Positions 42,324 to 50,939 of a stretch of 64,000 nucleotides of DNA are shown piece after piece (position 1 is the first letter of the stretch; each line of letters opens with the position of its first letter). Where the stretch lies: contig JAEUVZ010000008.1 in assembly GCA_016786665.1 (NCBI GenBank), positions 1 through 64,000 of the forward strand, in the 5' to 3' direction. Under the pieces are notes generated by a model. That model saw only the letters and a program-made list of their open reading frames with translations. It searched no databases and was not told the origin of the DNA. Both the position numbers and the translations under genes were made by a program. The DNA is from Flavipsychrobacter sp. (GTDB taxonomy: Bacteria; Bacteroidota; Bacteroidia; Chitinophagales; Chitinophagaceae).

Positions 42324-42440
42324 CGAATTTACTTTACTGGAGGTTGGATTTACTTTACTGGAACTTATATTCACCTTCATGCACGTAAAATTTACCTATA
42401 ATTCACCTCGGATTCACCCTGCTGGAAGCTGGATTTACCT
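42324..42440. repeat. Degenerate phased tandem repeat ending in ATTYAC
   Basis: Successive units end in ATTTAC or ATTCAC, with lengths 21, 21, 21, 11, 11 and 21 bases (for example TTTACTGGAGGTTGGATTTAC and CTCGGATTCAC). The lengths equal one or two turns of the DNA helix. The stretch has no convincing gene. The rest of the 620-bp gap between 42185 and 42807 holds the promoter above and nothing else I can identify. Confidence 0.75.
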
Positions 42441-42807
42441 TTGAAACTTTAGAACCCGCGCCGGGCTTGTGTTCCAGGGAAATTGGTGGTAAAAAATGGA
42501 AGTTTGCGATTGCCATATCATGAATAAGATAACGGTGGCCTTTATGGGGTGTGCTACAGTTCCGGGCTATGTATGAATGCGAAGCCTGCGGTAGAATAGC
42601 GATCCAAATGAGGGGCTAAAACGAATATAAATTCTTTAATCCTGGGACCAATGATGGAAAAGGAATATTAAAGGAGGCTAAGTAATATCTCGTCTTCCTA
42701 ACCGCTCGTTAACCCGCTGCAAACCCCTCGTTAACCCCCGCGCAAAATTTCCCACAGGCACGAGGGTTACCGATATTTGATGAACACAAACCAAAAACAC
42801 CAACCAA

Positions 42808-43023
42808 ATGACTAAGAAAAAACGCCGCGAAATGAGATGGACGCTCACGCTGTCCGTGATGATAGCTGCCGTTCCTCTTTCGGTAGCCTTCCTGGGCAAC
42901 ATGAAAAAGTCGCTTCCCTCCCTTCCTGAATCATTCCACCTTACCGGCAGCAAGCCCGCGCCCAAAGCGCCGCCAGCCACGCAGCCGGGCAAGATATTAC
43001 CGGTACTGGCTACCTCCAGATAG
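42808..43023 (+). CDS. Small single-pass or secreted protein, unrecognised
   Basis: 71 residues: a charged start (MTKKKRREMR), one hydrophobic segment (WTLTLSVMIAAVPLSVAFLG), a short linker and a Pro/Ala-rich tail (GSKPAPKAPPATQPGKILPV). It is followed directly by a strong terminator, which supports it being expressed. No family recognised; a membrane-anchored small protein is the simplest reading. It could be the only product of the promoter at 42222. Confidence 0.5.
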   Translation: MTKKKRREMRWTLTLSVMIAAVPLSVAFLGNMKKSLPSLPESFHLTGSKPAPKAPPATQPGKILPVLATSR

Positions 43024-43024
43024 T

Positions 43025-43060
43025 ATAATGGCTGCGCATCGCGCAGCCATTATTGTTTCC
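43025..43060. terminator. Hairpin terminator between the small ORF and rlmD
   Basis: 13-bp perfect stem ATAATGGCTGCGC/GCGCAGCCATTAT with a 3-base loop, followed by TGTTTCC. It serves the 71-residue gene and possibly the convergent rlmD. Confidence 0.8.
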
Positions 43061-43073
43061 GTATCTGCTATTA

Positions 43074-44489
43074 TTAGCGCAGTTCCAGCAGCGCCACATT
43101 TTCTATATGGTGTGTATGCGGGAACATATCTACCGGCTGCAGGCGGGTTACTTTGTAGGCCTCGTCCAGCAGTTGCAGGTCGCGCGCCTGTGTGGCGGGG
43201 TTGCAGCTCACATACACTACCTTTGGTGCCCGCATTTTCAGTAGCTGCTGCACTAGTTTTTCGTGCATCCCTGCCCGTGGCGGGTCGGTAATGATGACAT
43301 CGGGCTTGCCGTGTGCGGCAAAGAATTCATCGGTGCAAATAGCCGATACGTCTCCGGCGTAGAAGGTGCAGTTTTCCAGCCCGTTCATGGAGGCGTTTTC
43401 CTTCGCGTCCTTTATCGCATCCTCTATCATCTCTATGCCTATTATCTTCCCTGCCTTCTTAGAGCAGAAGATGCCGATGCTGCCCGTGCCGCAATACAGG
43501 TCGTACAGCACTTCGTTACCCGTCAGGCCGGCAAACTCGCGTGTAATGCGGTAGAGCGCTTCGGCCTGGTAGGTATTGGTCTGGAAGAACGACTTCGGCG
43601 ATATCTTATAGCGGAAGTCTTCCAGGGTTTCTTCTATATAGGGCTTCCCATGGTAGCAAATCACGTCCAGGTCGTGGATGCTGTCGTTCATCTTGGGGTT
43701 GATGGTATAGTGCAGCGATGTGATGCCGGGTATGGTCGCCTTCAGGTGTTCCAGTATGCCTACACGGTTCTGTTCGTCTTCGTGGTGCATCACCAGGTTA
43801 ATGAGTATCTCGCCGGTGCGGGCTATGCGCAGTATCACATTACGCAGCCAGCCATATTGCTTGCGGTAGTCGTAGTAGGGTAGTTGGTGCTTTTCGGTGT
43901 ACTCGCGCAGGGAGCTGAGCAGCAGGTTGGTAGGCTCCTGCTGCAGGTAGCAGGTATGTATGGGCACTACTTTGTCGAACAGGCCGGGCGCGTGGAAGCC
44001 CAGCGCCGGCTCCGGCAGGAACGTTTCGCCTTCCGCCGCTTTTATCTCTTCATTGGTGCGGTAGCGCTGCGTACTGAAGGTAAACTCCAGTTTGTTCCGG
44101 TAGTAGCGTTCCACCGGGCTGCCCACTATTGGCTGCAGCGGCGGAAAAGCTACCTGGCCTATGCGTTGCAGTTGGTCGTGTACCTGCTGCTGCTTGTATT
44201 CCAGTTGTTTGGTATACGGCAGCATTTGCCACTTGCAGCCACCGCATACGCCAAAGTGCTGGCAGAAGGGAGTTACCCGGTCGGGCGAGGGGCTCACCAG
44301 TTCCGTCACCTTTCCTTCCGCCCAGTTCTTTTTCGATTTGGTGATGCGCACATTCACCACATCGCCGGGCACGGCGTTTTCTACAAAAAGGGCCTTCCCG
44401 TCTTCCAGTTGGCCAATACTTTTTCCCTCAGCCGCATAAGCATTTATCGTAATGTTGAAAGCGGGGAGTTTCTTCTTGCGTTTTGACAA
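43074..44489 (-). CDS. rlmD: 23S rRNA (uracil-5-)-methyltransferase RlmD/RumA
   Basis: 471 residues if started at the TTG at 44489, giving a start SKRKKKLPAFN like homologues; a GTG at 44552 in frame adds 21 residues, but a promoter -7 box (44527-44520) lies inside that extension. N-terminal TRAM domain (ITINAYAAEGKSIG), iron-sulfur cysteines in FCQHFGVCGGCKW, SAM-binding VLYDLYCGTGSIGIF, DPPRAG and the catalytic Cys in VVYVSCNPATQARD. It methylates a uridine of 23S rRNA. Confidence 0.92.
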   Translation of the reverse strand: MSKRKKKLPAFNITINAYAAEGKSIGQLEDGKALFVENAVPGDVVNVRITKSKKNWAEGKVTELVSPSPDRVTPFCQHFGVCGGCKWQMLPYTKQLEYKQQQVHDQLQRIGQVAFPPLQPIVGSPVERYYRNKLEFTFSTQRYRTNEEIKAAEGETFLPEPALGFHAPGLFDKVVPIHTCYLQQEPTNLLLSSLREYTEKHQLPYYDYRKQYGWLRNVILRIARTGEILINLVMHHEDEQNRVGILEHLKATIPGITSLHYTINPKMNDSIHDLDVICYHGKPYIEETLEDFRYKISPKSFFQTNTYQAEALYRITREFAGLTGNEVLYDLYCGTGSIGIFCSKKAGKIIGIEMIEDAIKDAKENASMNGLENCTFYAGDVSAICTDEFFAAHGKPDVIITDPPRAGMHEKLVQQLLKMRAPKVVYVSCNPATQARDLQLLDEAYKVTRLQPVDMFPHTHHIENVALLELR

Positions 44490-44519
44490 AATTTTGTTAA
44501 TAATTATATTATGAAAAGG

Positions 44520-44527
44520 CAAAAATA
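44520..44527 (-). promoter_or_regulatory. rlmD promoter -7 box
   Basis: On the minus strand TATTTTTG matches TAnnTTTG, 31 bp before the chosen TTG start. It supports the shorter reading frame for rlmD. No good -33 box. Confidence 0.4.
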
Positions 44528-44538
44528 CAGTGATTACG

Positions 44539-44570
44539 TTGGGTTTCACCACTTCGATACTGTAAATTTG
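44539..44570 (+). promoter_or_regulatory. Predicted promoter for the TlpA-like gene
   Basis: TTG at 44539-44541, 21-bp spacer, TAAATTTG at 44563-44570 (exact TAnnTTTG). It lies 78 bp before the ATG at 44648 and partly overlaps the divergent rlmD promoter region. Confidence 0.6.
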
Positions 44571-44647
44571 TGAACTTCCGCCAACATCGGCAGCTTTGTT
44601 GCTGTCTACTAGTGCGAAATCAAAATTTAATTCTCTATTAGTTATTT

Positions 44648-46099
44648 ATGAAGCGAATTACACTATTGGCCTCGCTGTTGCTCGCAGGGTTGGCACAAAA
44701 CGTTTTTGCGAAGGACGGATACAAAATCCAGCTTAAGTACACTGATGTCACCGACTCTATGGTGTACCTGGCGCACTACTATGGAAAGCCCCTTCCCACC
44801 ATTTACAAGGCCGACTCCGCCAAGCTGGATAAGAACGGCGTAGCTACCTTTGAAAGCAAAGAGAAGTTTACCGGAGGTATCTACATGATGCTGCTGTCGG
44901 ACAAGAAAACGTATTTCGAGTTCCTGCTTGATAACGGAGACGAAATGACCATCACCGCCACGCAGAGCAAGCTGCCTGATGGGCTTAAGTTCAAAAACTC
45001 CGCGGAGAACGAGCGCTTCCAGGAATATGTAAAGTTCCTGAAAGACTTCGGCGGCAAGCAGAAAGAAACCCAGGACCGACTGGCTACCGCCAAGACCGCA
45101 GATGATACCGCCAGCATACGCAAACTGCTGGTAGAGGGCTCCAAAAAGCTGATTGGCTACCGCCGCGACTATGTGGCGAAGCATCCTAATACGCTGCTCT
45201 CTTCCATATTCAATTCGCTGGAGGTGCCGCAGGTGCCGGAAGGAAAGCACTACCAGGCCGATGGCAAAACCGAAGATTCATCATTCGCTTACAATTACTA
45301 CAAGGGCCACTACTGGGATTATTTCAACTTCCAGGACGACCGCCTTATTTACACCCCGGTGTATGATGCCAAGCTGGATGAGTATTTCTCTAAGCTGGTG
45401 CTGCCGCTGATAGACAGCGTAGAGCACGAGGCAGATAAATTGCTGGCGAAAGCTGATGGCACCAAGGATATGTTTAAGTACACCCTGTGGTGGATAACGC
45501 ACTGGGTAGAAAGCAGCAAGATAATGGGCATGGACGAAGTGTTCGTGTACCTGGTGGAGAACTACTATATGAAGGGCAAGGCTACCTGGCTGGAAAACGA
45601 GCAGCTGCAAAAGTACATAGAGCAGGCGCAGAAGATAGCCCCTAACGTGATAGGCAACGTAGCCGCTGATGTAAAGATGCAGGATACTAACGGCAAGGAC
45701 GTAAGCCTGTATGGCGTTAAGTCTAAATACACCCTGCTGGTGTTCTGGTCTCCTGAGTGCGGGCACTGCCTGCACGAGGTGCCGCGCATCGACTCGCTCT
45801 ACCGCGCGGAACTGAAGAAGAGGGGAGTGAAGATTTTTGGCGTAAGGGTAGAAGGCGACGAGAAGAAGTGGAAAGACGTGATAAAGAAAGAAAAGCTGGA
45901 TGACTGGATACACGCATGGGACCCCGAATACAAATCAAATTTCCGTTCCAAGTATAATGTTTACAGCACGCCTGTGATATATTTGCTGGATGAAAAGAAG
46001 ATCATCCGTGGCAAGAAGCTGGACCACAGCACTATTCTGCAGGTGATTGAGAACCTGGAGAAGAAAGAAAAGGTGACCAATAACACGAAGAGTAAATAA
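44648..46099 (+). CDS. TlpA-like thioredoxin protein with DUF4369 and DUF5106 regions
   Basis: 483 residues. Signal peptide (1-20), a DUF4369-type beta domain (residues 25-110, IQLKYTDVTDSMVYLAHYYG), a helical DUF5106-like part (115-330) and a C-terminal thioredoxin fold with the catalytic Cys371-Gly-His-Cys374 in FWSPECGHCLHEVP and the cis-Pro in VYSTPVIYLL. Such proteins are periplasmic or lipid-anchored disulfide reductases in Bacteroidota. It is 27 bp upstream of the parvulin gene, so both may serve folding of exported proteins. Confidence 0.93.
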   Translation: MKRITLLASLLLAGLAQNVFAKDGYKIQLKYTDVTDSMVYLAHYYGKPLPTIYKADSAKLDKNGVATFESKEKFTGGIYMMLLSDKKTYFEFLLDNGDEMTITATQSKLPDGLKFKNSAENERFQEYVKFLKDFGGKQKETQDRLATAKTADDTASIRKLLVEGSKKLIGYRRDYVAKHPNTLLSSIFNSLEVPQVPEGKHYQADGKTEDSSFAYNYYKGHYWDYFNFQDDRLIYTPVYDAKLDEYFSKLVLPLIDSVEHEADKLLAKADGTKDMFKYTLWWITHWVESSKIMGMDEVFVYLVENYYMKGKATWLENEQLQKYIEQAQKIAPNVIGNVAADVKMQDTNGKDVSLYGVKSKYTLLVFWSPECGHCLHEVPRIDSLYRAELKKRGVKIFGVRVEGDEKKWKDVIKKEKLDDWIHAWDPEYKSNFRSKYNVYSTPVIYLLDEKKIIRGKKLDHSTILQVIENLEKKEKVTNNTKSK

Positions 46100-46126
46100 A
46101 GCTAAAATCAAAAACGAGTAAAGAAA

Positions 46127-48088
46127 ATGCGAAAGTTGGCCTTAACCTGCCTCACAGCAGGATTCCTTTCCTTGACCGTATCTGCACAGACCCTTTTTAC
46201 CTATGGCGGAAAGCCCGTGAGTAAAGAGGAGTTCCTAAGAGTCTATCAGAAAAACGCGCTGAACAAACAACCGGACTTCAGTGAGAACGCACTGAAAGAG
46301 TACCTGGACCTCTATTCCCTGTTCCGCATGAAGGTGTCGGAAGCGGAACAGCAGAAACTGGATACACTGGTAAATATTCAATCGGAACTGAACAACTACC
46401 GGAAGCAGCTGGCGAAGAACTACCTCACCGATGAGGAAGTGACCAACAAAATGATACGCGAGGCGTACGACCGCATGAAGGAAGAGATTCATGTAGCGCA
46501 CATCCTCATTATGTCGCCCATGGGCTCCGATACTGCCATTGCCTACGCTAAGATAGACAGCATCTACAAAGCGGTGACCAAGGGCGGCGCCGACTTTGGC
46601 GCTATGGCAAAGCAGTACACCGAAGACAAAGGTTCTAAAGACAATGGTGGCGATGTGGGTTTCATTAACGCGCTGCAAACGGTGTACCCTTTTGAGAATG
46701 CCATATATGCTACCCCGGTAGGTAAAGTTTCCGCACCCTTCCGCTCACAGTTTGGCTATCACCTGGTAAAGGTGATAGAGAAGCGCCCGTCCCGCGGTGA
46801 GGTGAAAGTAGCGCAGATAATGGTGAATACCCCCAAGTCGAAAGGCGAAGAAGGTGTTGCCGCCGCTCAGAAGCGCATCGACAGCGTGAAGGCGGAGCTG
46901 AAGAAGGGAGTTCCCTTTGAGCAACTGGTAAAAAAGTACTCTGACGATAAGTTTACCGTGAACGAAGGTGGGGTAATGCCACAGTTCGGCGCGGGTAAAA
47001 TGGTGCCTTCGTTTGAGAATGCGGCGTTTGGTCTCAAAAAGCCGGGCGATATATCAGAGCCGGTTAAGACCGACTTTGGTTACCATATCATTAAGCTCAT
47101 AGAGAAGCATCCGCTGAAACCATTCGATAGCATTCAGCCGGTTATTAAGCGCAAGGTAGAGAACGACTCCCGCGCGCAGACCGCTAAGGAGCTGTACTTT
47201 GAAAAAGTGCGTGCCAAGAATGGCTTTAAAGAAAACAAGGAAGCGATGGAAGAGGTGATCTCCGCCCTTTCTAAGTTGCCCGATACGGGTAAAGCAGCCA
47301 ATACCTTTAAAGCGGCTGATTACAAGAACATGAACAAACCGGTGTTCACGCTGGCGGGTAAAAATTACCTGCAGAGCGATTTCATTCAGTTTGCCGAAAA
47401 CTTCACCCGTGGCCGCCTCAATGGACCCCGCCGTGCGGTAGTAGGTGACGTGTATAAGAACTACATCAGCACCGTAGTGAACGACCTGGAAGAGCACAAC
47501 CTAGTAGAGAACAACAAGGACTTCAAAAACCTGATGGACGAATACCGTGCCGGTATCATGCTGTTTGAGCTGATGGACCGTAACGTATGGAGCAAAGCGT
47601 CTAAAGACTCAGCAGGGCTGAAGGCGTTCTACAATGGCCGTAAGGAGCGATACATGTGGGAGCCAGGTTTTACCGGGGCCGTATATAAGTTCAAAGACGA
47701 AAATACCATGAAAGAAGGCCTGGAGCTGCTGAAAGACAAGAGCCTGAAAGAAGAAGACTTTGCCAAGAAGATGAATACGGAAAAGTCTTCCGATGCGGTA
47801 ACTATTCAGCGCGGCCACTTTGAGTTCCGCACCTTTAAAGACGTGCAGCGCAATGCAATGACGAAAGGCAAAGTAACCAATGGTGTACTAACCAGCGATG
47901 GCAAGTACACAGTGGTACGCGTAGACGACCTGTTTGACCAGCCCACGCCCAAAACCCTGGAGGAAGCCCGTGGATATGTAGTGGCCGAGTACCAGGACCA
48001 CCTGGAAAAAGAGTGGAATGAACAGATGCGCAAGAAATACCCGCTGAAAGTAGAAGATGGTGTATTTAAGAGTATGGTAAAGAAGTAA
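46127..48088 (+). CDS. Peptidylprolyl isomerase with two parvulin domains (SurA-like)
   Basis: 653 residues with a signal peptide. Two tandem parvulin (rotamase) domains: the first from about 121 (IHVAHILIMSP ... GGDVGFINALQTVYPFENA), the second from about 226 (VKVAQIMVNTP ... GGVMPQFGAGKMVPSFENA), each with the closing FGYHLVKV or FGYHIIKL strand. The remaining 300 residues are helical. This layout matches periplasmic SurA/PpiC-type chaperones needed for outer-membrane protein biogenesis. It is co-directional with the TlpA-like gene and ends at a strong terminator. Confidence 0.93.
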   Translation: MRKLALTCLTAGFLSLTVSAQTLFTYGGKPVSKEEFLRVYQKNALNKQPDFSENALKEYLDLYSLFRMKVSEAEQQKLDTLVNIQSELNNYRKQLAKNYLTDEEVTNKMIREAYDRMKEEIHVAHILIMSPMGSDTAIAYAKIDSIYKAVTKGGADFGAMAKQYTEDKGSKDNGGDVGFINALQTVYPFENAIYATPVGKVSAPFRSQFGYHLVKVIEKRPSRGEVKVAQIMVNTPKSKGEEGVAAAQKRIDSVKAELKKGVPFEQLVKKYSDDKFTVNEGGVMPQFGAGKMVPSFENAAFGLKKPGDISEPVKTDFGYHIIKLIEKHPLKPFDSIQPVIKRKVENDSRAQTAKELYFEKVRAKNGFKENKEAMEEVISALSKLPDTGKAANTFKAADYKNMNKPVFTLAGKNYLQSDFIQFAENFTRGRLNGPRRAVVGDVYKNYISTVVNDLEEHNLVENNKDFKNLMDEYRAGIMLFELMDRNVWSKASKDSAGLKAFYNGRKERYMWEPGFTGAVYKFKDENTMKEGLELLKDKSLKEEDFAKKMNTEKSSDAVTIQRGHFEFRTFKDVQRNAMTKGKVTNGVLTSDGKYTVVRVDDLFDQPTPKTLEEARGYVVAEYQDHLEKEWNEQMRKKYPLKVEDGVFKSMVKK

Positions 48089-48162
48089 CTACACTATGGC
48101 CGGTTCTCCGTTTTAGAAACGCGGACAAGTAGTTGAACAATAAGATTGATAGAACGAAATAG

Positions 48163-48201
48163 CAGCGCGCCCTCCACTAATGGAGGGCGCGCTGTTTTAT
48201 T
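48163..48201 (+). terminator. Intrinsic terminator after the parvulin gene
   Basis: 14-bp perfect stem CAGCGCGCCCTCCA/TGGAGGGCGCGCTG, loop CTAA, followed by TTTTATT. Confidence 0.93.
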
Positions 48202-48244
48202 GGGTAGTGCAGGCTGCCTGTTATTGTGGTAGTACGCAAAAGAA

Positions 48245-48270
48245 TAGCCCCCCAACATGTTGGGGGGCTA
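48245..48270 (-). terminator. Intrinsic terminator of the rplKAJL operon
   Basis: Perfect 26-bp palindrome with half TAGCCCCCCAACA, flanked by T-runs on the minus strand (TTTTTT before, ATTCTTTT after). It lies 26 bp beyond the rplL stop codon and faces the parvulin terminator. Confidence 0.9.
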
Positions 48271-48296
48271 AAAAAACTATCAGTTTTAGAAACTAA

Positions 48297-48671
48297 TTAA
48301 GCGATTTCAACTTCAGCACCAGCTTCAGTCAGCTTAGCTTTCAGGTCTTCAGCTTCAGCTTTGCTTACGCCTTCTTTTACTGCTTTAGGAGCACCGTCTA
48401 CCAGGTCTTTAGCCTCTTTCAGGCCCAGGCCGGTCAGGTCTTTTACTACTTTCACTACGTTCAGCTTAGAAGCGCCAGCGCTCTTCAGGATAACGTCGAA
48501 AGCAGTTTTCTCAGCAGCAGCGGCAGCGCCACCGCCATCACCACTGCTTACTACTACTGCAGCAGCAGCTGGTTCTATACCATAATCAGCTTTCAGTACG
48601 TCAGCTAATTCTTGTACGTCTTTTACGGTTAAGCTAACCAGTTGTTCCGCTAATGCTTTAATGTCTGCCAT
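48297..48671 (-). CDS. rplL: Ribosomal protein L7/L12
   Basis: 124 residues from the ATG at 48671 ([20 protein letters not shown]). N-terminal dimerisation domain, Ala/Gly hinge (residues 38-58) and C-terminal factor-binding domain with [20 protein letters not shown] and [18 protein letters not shown]. It forms the flexible stalk that recruits translation GTPases. Last gene of the operon; followed by a terminator rather than rpoB. Confidence 0.97.
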   Translation of the reverse strand: MADIKALAEQLVSLTVKDVQELADVLKADYGIEPAAAAVVVSSGDGGGAAAAAEKTAFDVILKSAGASKLNVVKVVKDLTGLGLKEAKDLVDGAPKAVKEGVSKAEAEDLKAKLTEAGAEVEIA

Positions 48672-48758
48672 TGTATAATGTTTTAATAATGTTTTTAAAA
48701 AATTGGTTTTTATAATAAAGCTTGGAAGCCGTTTTAGTTTGCAGTTCTCAGGTCTCAA

Positions 48759-48838
48759 TTAGCAGTTGCTATTGTTTCCTTTCACTGCTGTTTTGGTTTT
48801 TAGCTACAAACTGGCAAGTGCCAGCTGTAAACTGCTAA
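48759..48838 (-). promoter_or_regulatory. Structured rplJ-rplL intercistronic region
   Basis: A 9-bp perfect inverted repeat TTAGCAGTT (48759-48767) / AACTGCTAA (48830-48838) encloses a second hairpin CTGGC-AAGT-GCCAG (48811-48824). The spacer between rplJ and rplL is 179 nt, unusually long for this operon. Possible processing or attenuation signal. Confidence 0.45.
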
Positions 48839-48850
48839 CCGGTTACTGCA

Positions 48851-49468
48851 CTACTCTGCTGCGGGCGTTTCACCTTCAGCAGCGGGAGCGTCAGCGGCGG
48901 GTGCCTCTGTAGCTGGTGCTTCAGGTGCAGCTTCTGCTGCGGGTGCCTCAGTAGTTTCTTCTGCTTTAGCGGTAGGGCCATTCTCATGATAGTTGAGGAG
49001 GGCCGCCAGCACGCGCTTAGCAGGAGATTGGAGCAAGCCAATAACTTCGCCAATGAGCTCGTTCTTGGTCTTTATCTTCGTCAGGTTCGCCAGTTGAGCG
49101 TCTCCTACAAAGATGTCTCCGTTAATAAATGCAGCCTTCAGTACCGGCCTTTCTCCGTTGTTCGCCTTGCGGAATGAACTCAGGATAACGGCTGGTTCCT
49201 TTGGGTTGTCGCTAAACATCAGTGCGGTCACGTTGTTCAGCGATTCGTATACACCGCTGTATTTTTCGCCGTCCAGTTGTTCCAGCGCTTTTTTAATCAG
49301 GGTGTTTTTAGCCACCTTCATTTCCACTTGCTTATCAAAGCAGTGCCTACGTAAGGTGCTCACTTGTTCCGCGTTCAATGACTCGGTATCTGTTATATAG
49401 AAGTTGCTGTATTGAGAGAATTTCTCTTTCAGTACTTCTACAGCTTCTCTTTTTTGAGCAGGTGTCAT
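48851..49468 (-). CDS. rplJ: Ribosomal protein L10 with C-terminal Ala/Glu/Pro tail
   Basis: 205 residues from the ATG at 49468 (MTPAQKREAVEVLKEKFSQY). The rRNA-binding N-terminal domain (EVKVAKNTLIKKAL) and the L7/L12-binding helix are present up to LAALLNYHENG at about 167. After that comes a tail of about 38 residues of repeated Ala-Pro-Ala-Ala-Glu type (TEAPAAEAAPEAPATEAPAA), which standard L10 proteins of about 165-175 residues lack. L10 anchors the L7/L12 stalk and autoregulates its operon in many bacteria. Confidence 0.95.
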   Translation of the reverse strand: MTPAQKREAVEVLKEKFSQYSNFYITDTESLNAEQVSTLRRHCFDKQVEMKVAKNTLIKKALEQLDGEKYSGVYESLNNVTALMFSDNPKEPAVILSSFRKANNGERPVLKAAFINGDIFVGDAQLANLTKIKTKNELIGEVIGLLQSPAKRVLAALLNYHENGPTAKAEETTEAPAAEAAPEAPATEAPAADAPAAEGETPAAE

Positions 49469-49554
49469 TTTTTTTAATTTTTTTTGTCCGCAGCGGCAGA
49501 CGTGATTGATTTGTTTCAATTCATCCCTTCCGCTATCCTGCGGAAGAAACATAA

Positions 49555-50244
49555 TTACATGATGCCTTTGGTTTCTACAACAACACCAGGGCTCATGGTA
49601 GAGGCCATGCTGATGCCTTTCAGGTAGATACCCTTTGCAGTAGAAGGCTTCATACGTACCAGCGTGTTTATCAGCTCCTGCGCATTTTCAGCAATCTTTT
49701 CAGGAGAGAAGGAAACACGGCCGATGGAAGCATGTATGATACCTGCTTTATCTACCTTAAAGGCTATTTTACCACCTTTTACATCGGTAACCGCGGCGGC
49801 CACGTCGTTGGTAACAGTGCCCGTCTTAGGGTTAGGCATCAGGTTACGAGGACCCAGCACCTTACCCAGGCGTCCGATCTTAGGCATTACAGAAGGGGTA
49901 GCGATGATTACATCTACATCGGTCCAGCCGCCATCTATCTTTTGTACAAATTCATCGAGGCCCACATAGTCAGCGCCGGCTGCTTTTGCTTCGGCTTCTT
50001 TATCAGGAGTACAAAGCACCAATACGCGCTTTGTTTTACCCGTACCGTGAGGCAGGCTCACGGTGCCGCGCAGTGCCTGATCCGCCTTCTTAGGGTCTAC
50101 ACCCAGGCGGATGTGCACGTCTACAGAACTGTCGAACTTAGTGCAGTTCAGTTCTTTTACCAGGGCAGAAGCTTCAGCCAGGGTATATGCTTTATTTTTA
50201 TCGAGTTTGGCTTCTGCAGCCTTTCTTTTTTTAGTAATTGCCAT
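49555..50244 (-). CDS. rplA: Ribosomal protein L1
   Basis: 229 residues. L1 motifs: [72 protein letters not shown] and [20 protein letters not shown]. It binds 23S rRNA at the L1 stalk and, in many bacteria, its own mRNA. Start [13 protein letters not shown] is normal. Second gene in the operon, with 66 bp from rplK. Confidence 0.97.
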   Translation of the reverse strand: MAITKKRKAAEAKLDKNKAYTLAEASALVKELNCTKFDSSVDVHIRLGVDPKKADQALRGTVSLPHGTGKTKRVLVLCTPDKEAEAKAAGADYVGLDEFVQKIDGGWTDVDVIIATPSVMPKIGRLGKVLGPRNLMPNPKTGTVTNDVAAAVTDVKGGKIAFKVDKAGIIHASIGRVSFSPEKIAENAQELINTLVRMKPSTAKGIYLKGISMASTMSPGVVVETKGIM

Positions 50245-50310
50245 TGTTGCAGGTTTTGCAGTTCAATTAAACATTTTATGCTTCCGCTCCCATGATGGAG
50301 CGGACCGGGT

Positions 50311-50751
50311 TTACGCCCACGGAGCGTTGCCTTCCACTGTCAGGCCCATGCTACGTGCCGTGCCCGCTACCATTTTCATGGCGCTTTCTATGGTGAAGCA
50401 GTTAAGATCAGCCATTTTATCTTTGGCGATCTCTTCTACCTGGCCCCAGGTTACCTTACCCACCTTCTGGCGGTTAGATTCCTTAGAACCCTTCGTGATC
50501 TTAGACGCATCCATCAGCTGCACAGCGGCAGGAGGGGTCTTGATAACGAAGTCGAAAGACTTGTCAGCATATACGGTGAGGACTACGGGAAGAACTTTTC
50601 CCATTTTGTCTTGAGTCCGGGCATTGAACTGCTTGCAGAACTCCATGATGTTGACACCCTTAGAACCCAGTGCAGGGCCTATCGGAGGTGCCGGATTGGC
50701 TTGGCCGCCTTTTACTTGCAGCTTTACGTAGCCAGTGATTTCTTTAGCCAT
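50311..50751 (-). CDS. rplK: Ribosomal protein L11
   Basis: 146 residues with the signature [20 protein letters not shown] and [20 protein letters not shown], plus the C-terminal rRNA-binding domain ending [12 protein letters not shown]. It forms the GTPase-associated centre. First gene of the operon, with its own promoter 99 bp upstream. secE and nusG, the usual upstream neighbours, are absent here. Confidence 0.97.
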   Translation of the reverse strand: MAKEITGYVKLQVKGGQANPAPPIGPALGSKGVNIMEFCKQFNARTQDKMGKVLPVVLTVYADKSFDFVIKTPPAAVQLMDASKITKGSKESNRQKVGKVTWGQVEEIAKDKMADLNCFTIESAMKMVAGTARSMGLTVEGNAPWA

Positions 50752-50849
50752 TTAAATTTGACTTTTTTGGTGTTAACGAATACTTACCAGTGGTAAGGGA
50801 TTCTCCCAAATGCAACCTTAAAATAAGAGCAATATTGAGAATTGGAGTG

Positions 50850-50880
50850 CAAAGGTAAGAAATGTAATAATATGGGCAAA
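50850..50880 (-). promoter_or_regulatory. Promoter of the rplKAJL operon
   Basis: On the minus strand TTTG (50880-50877), a 19-bp spacer and TACCTTTG (50857-50850): a full Bacteroidota promoter match, with a leader of about 90 nt before rplK. It shows that the operon starts here. Confidence 0.72.
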
Positions 50881-50939
50881 AATAATTTTTGAGGGCGGGA
50901 TGTATGCGTTTTTTTGTTTTGTAAGGCTCGTGCCATTAA

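Noticed and set aside
42223-42444. 73-codon plus-strand frame across the phased repeat
   Set aside because: Its start would fall inside the promoter and the composition follows the DNA repeat; no homology or ribosome-binding feature supports translation.
48369-48600. Plus-strand open frame inside rplL
   Set aside because: Antisense to the Ala-rich hinge of L7/L12, which yields low-complexity frames by composition.
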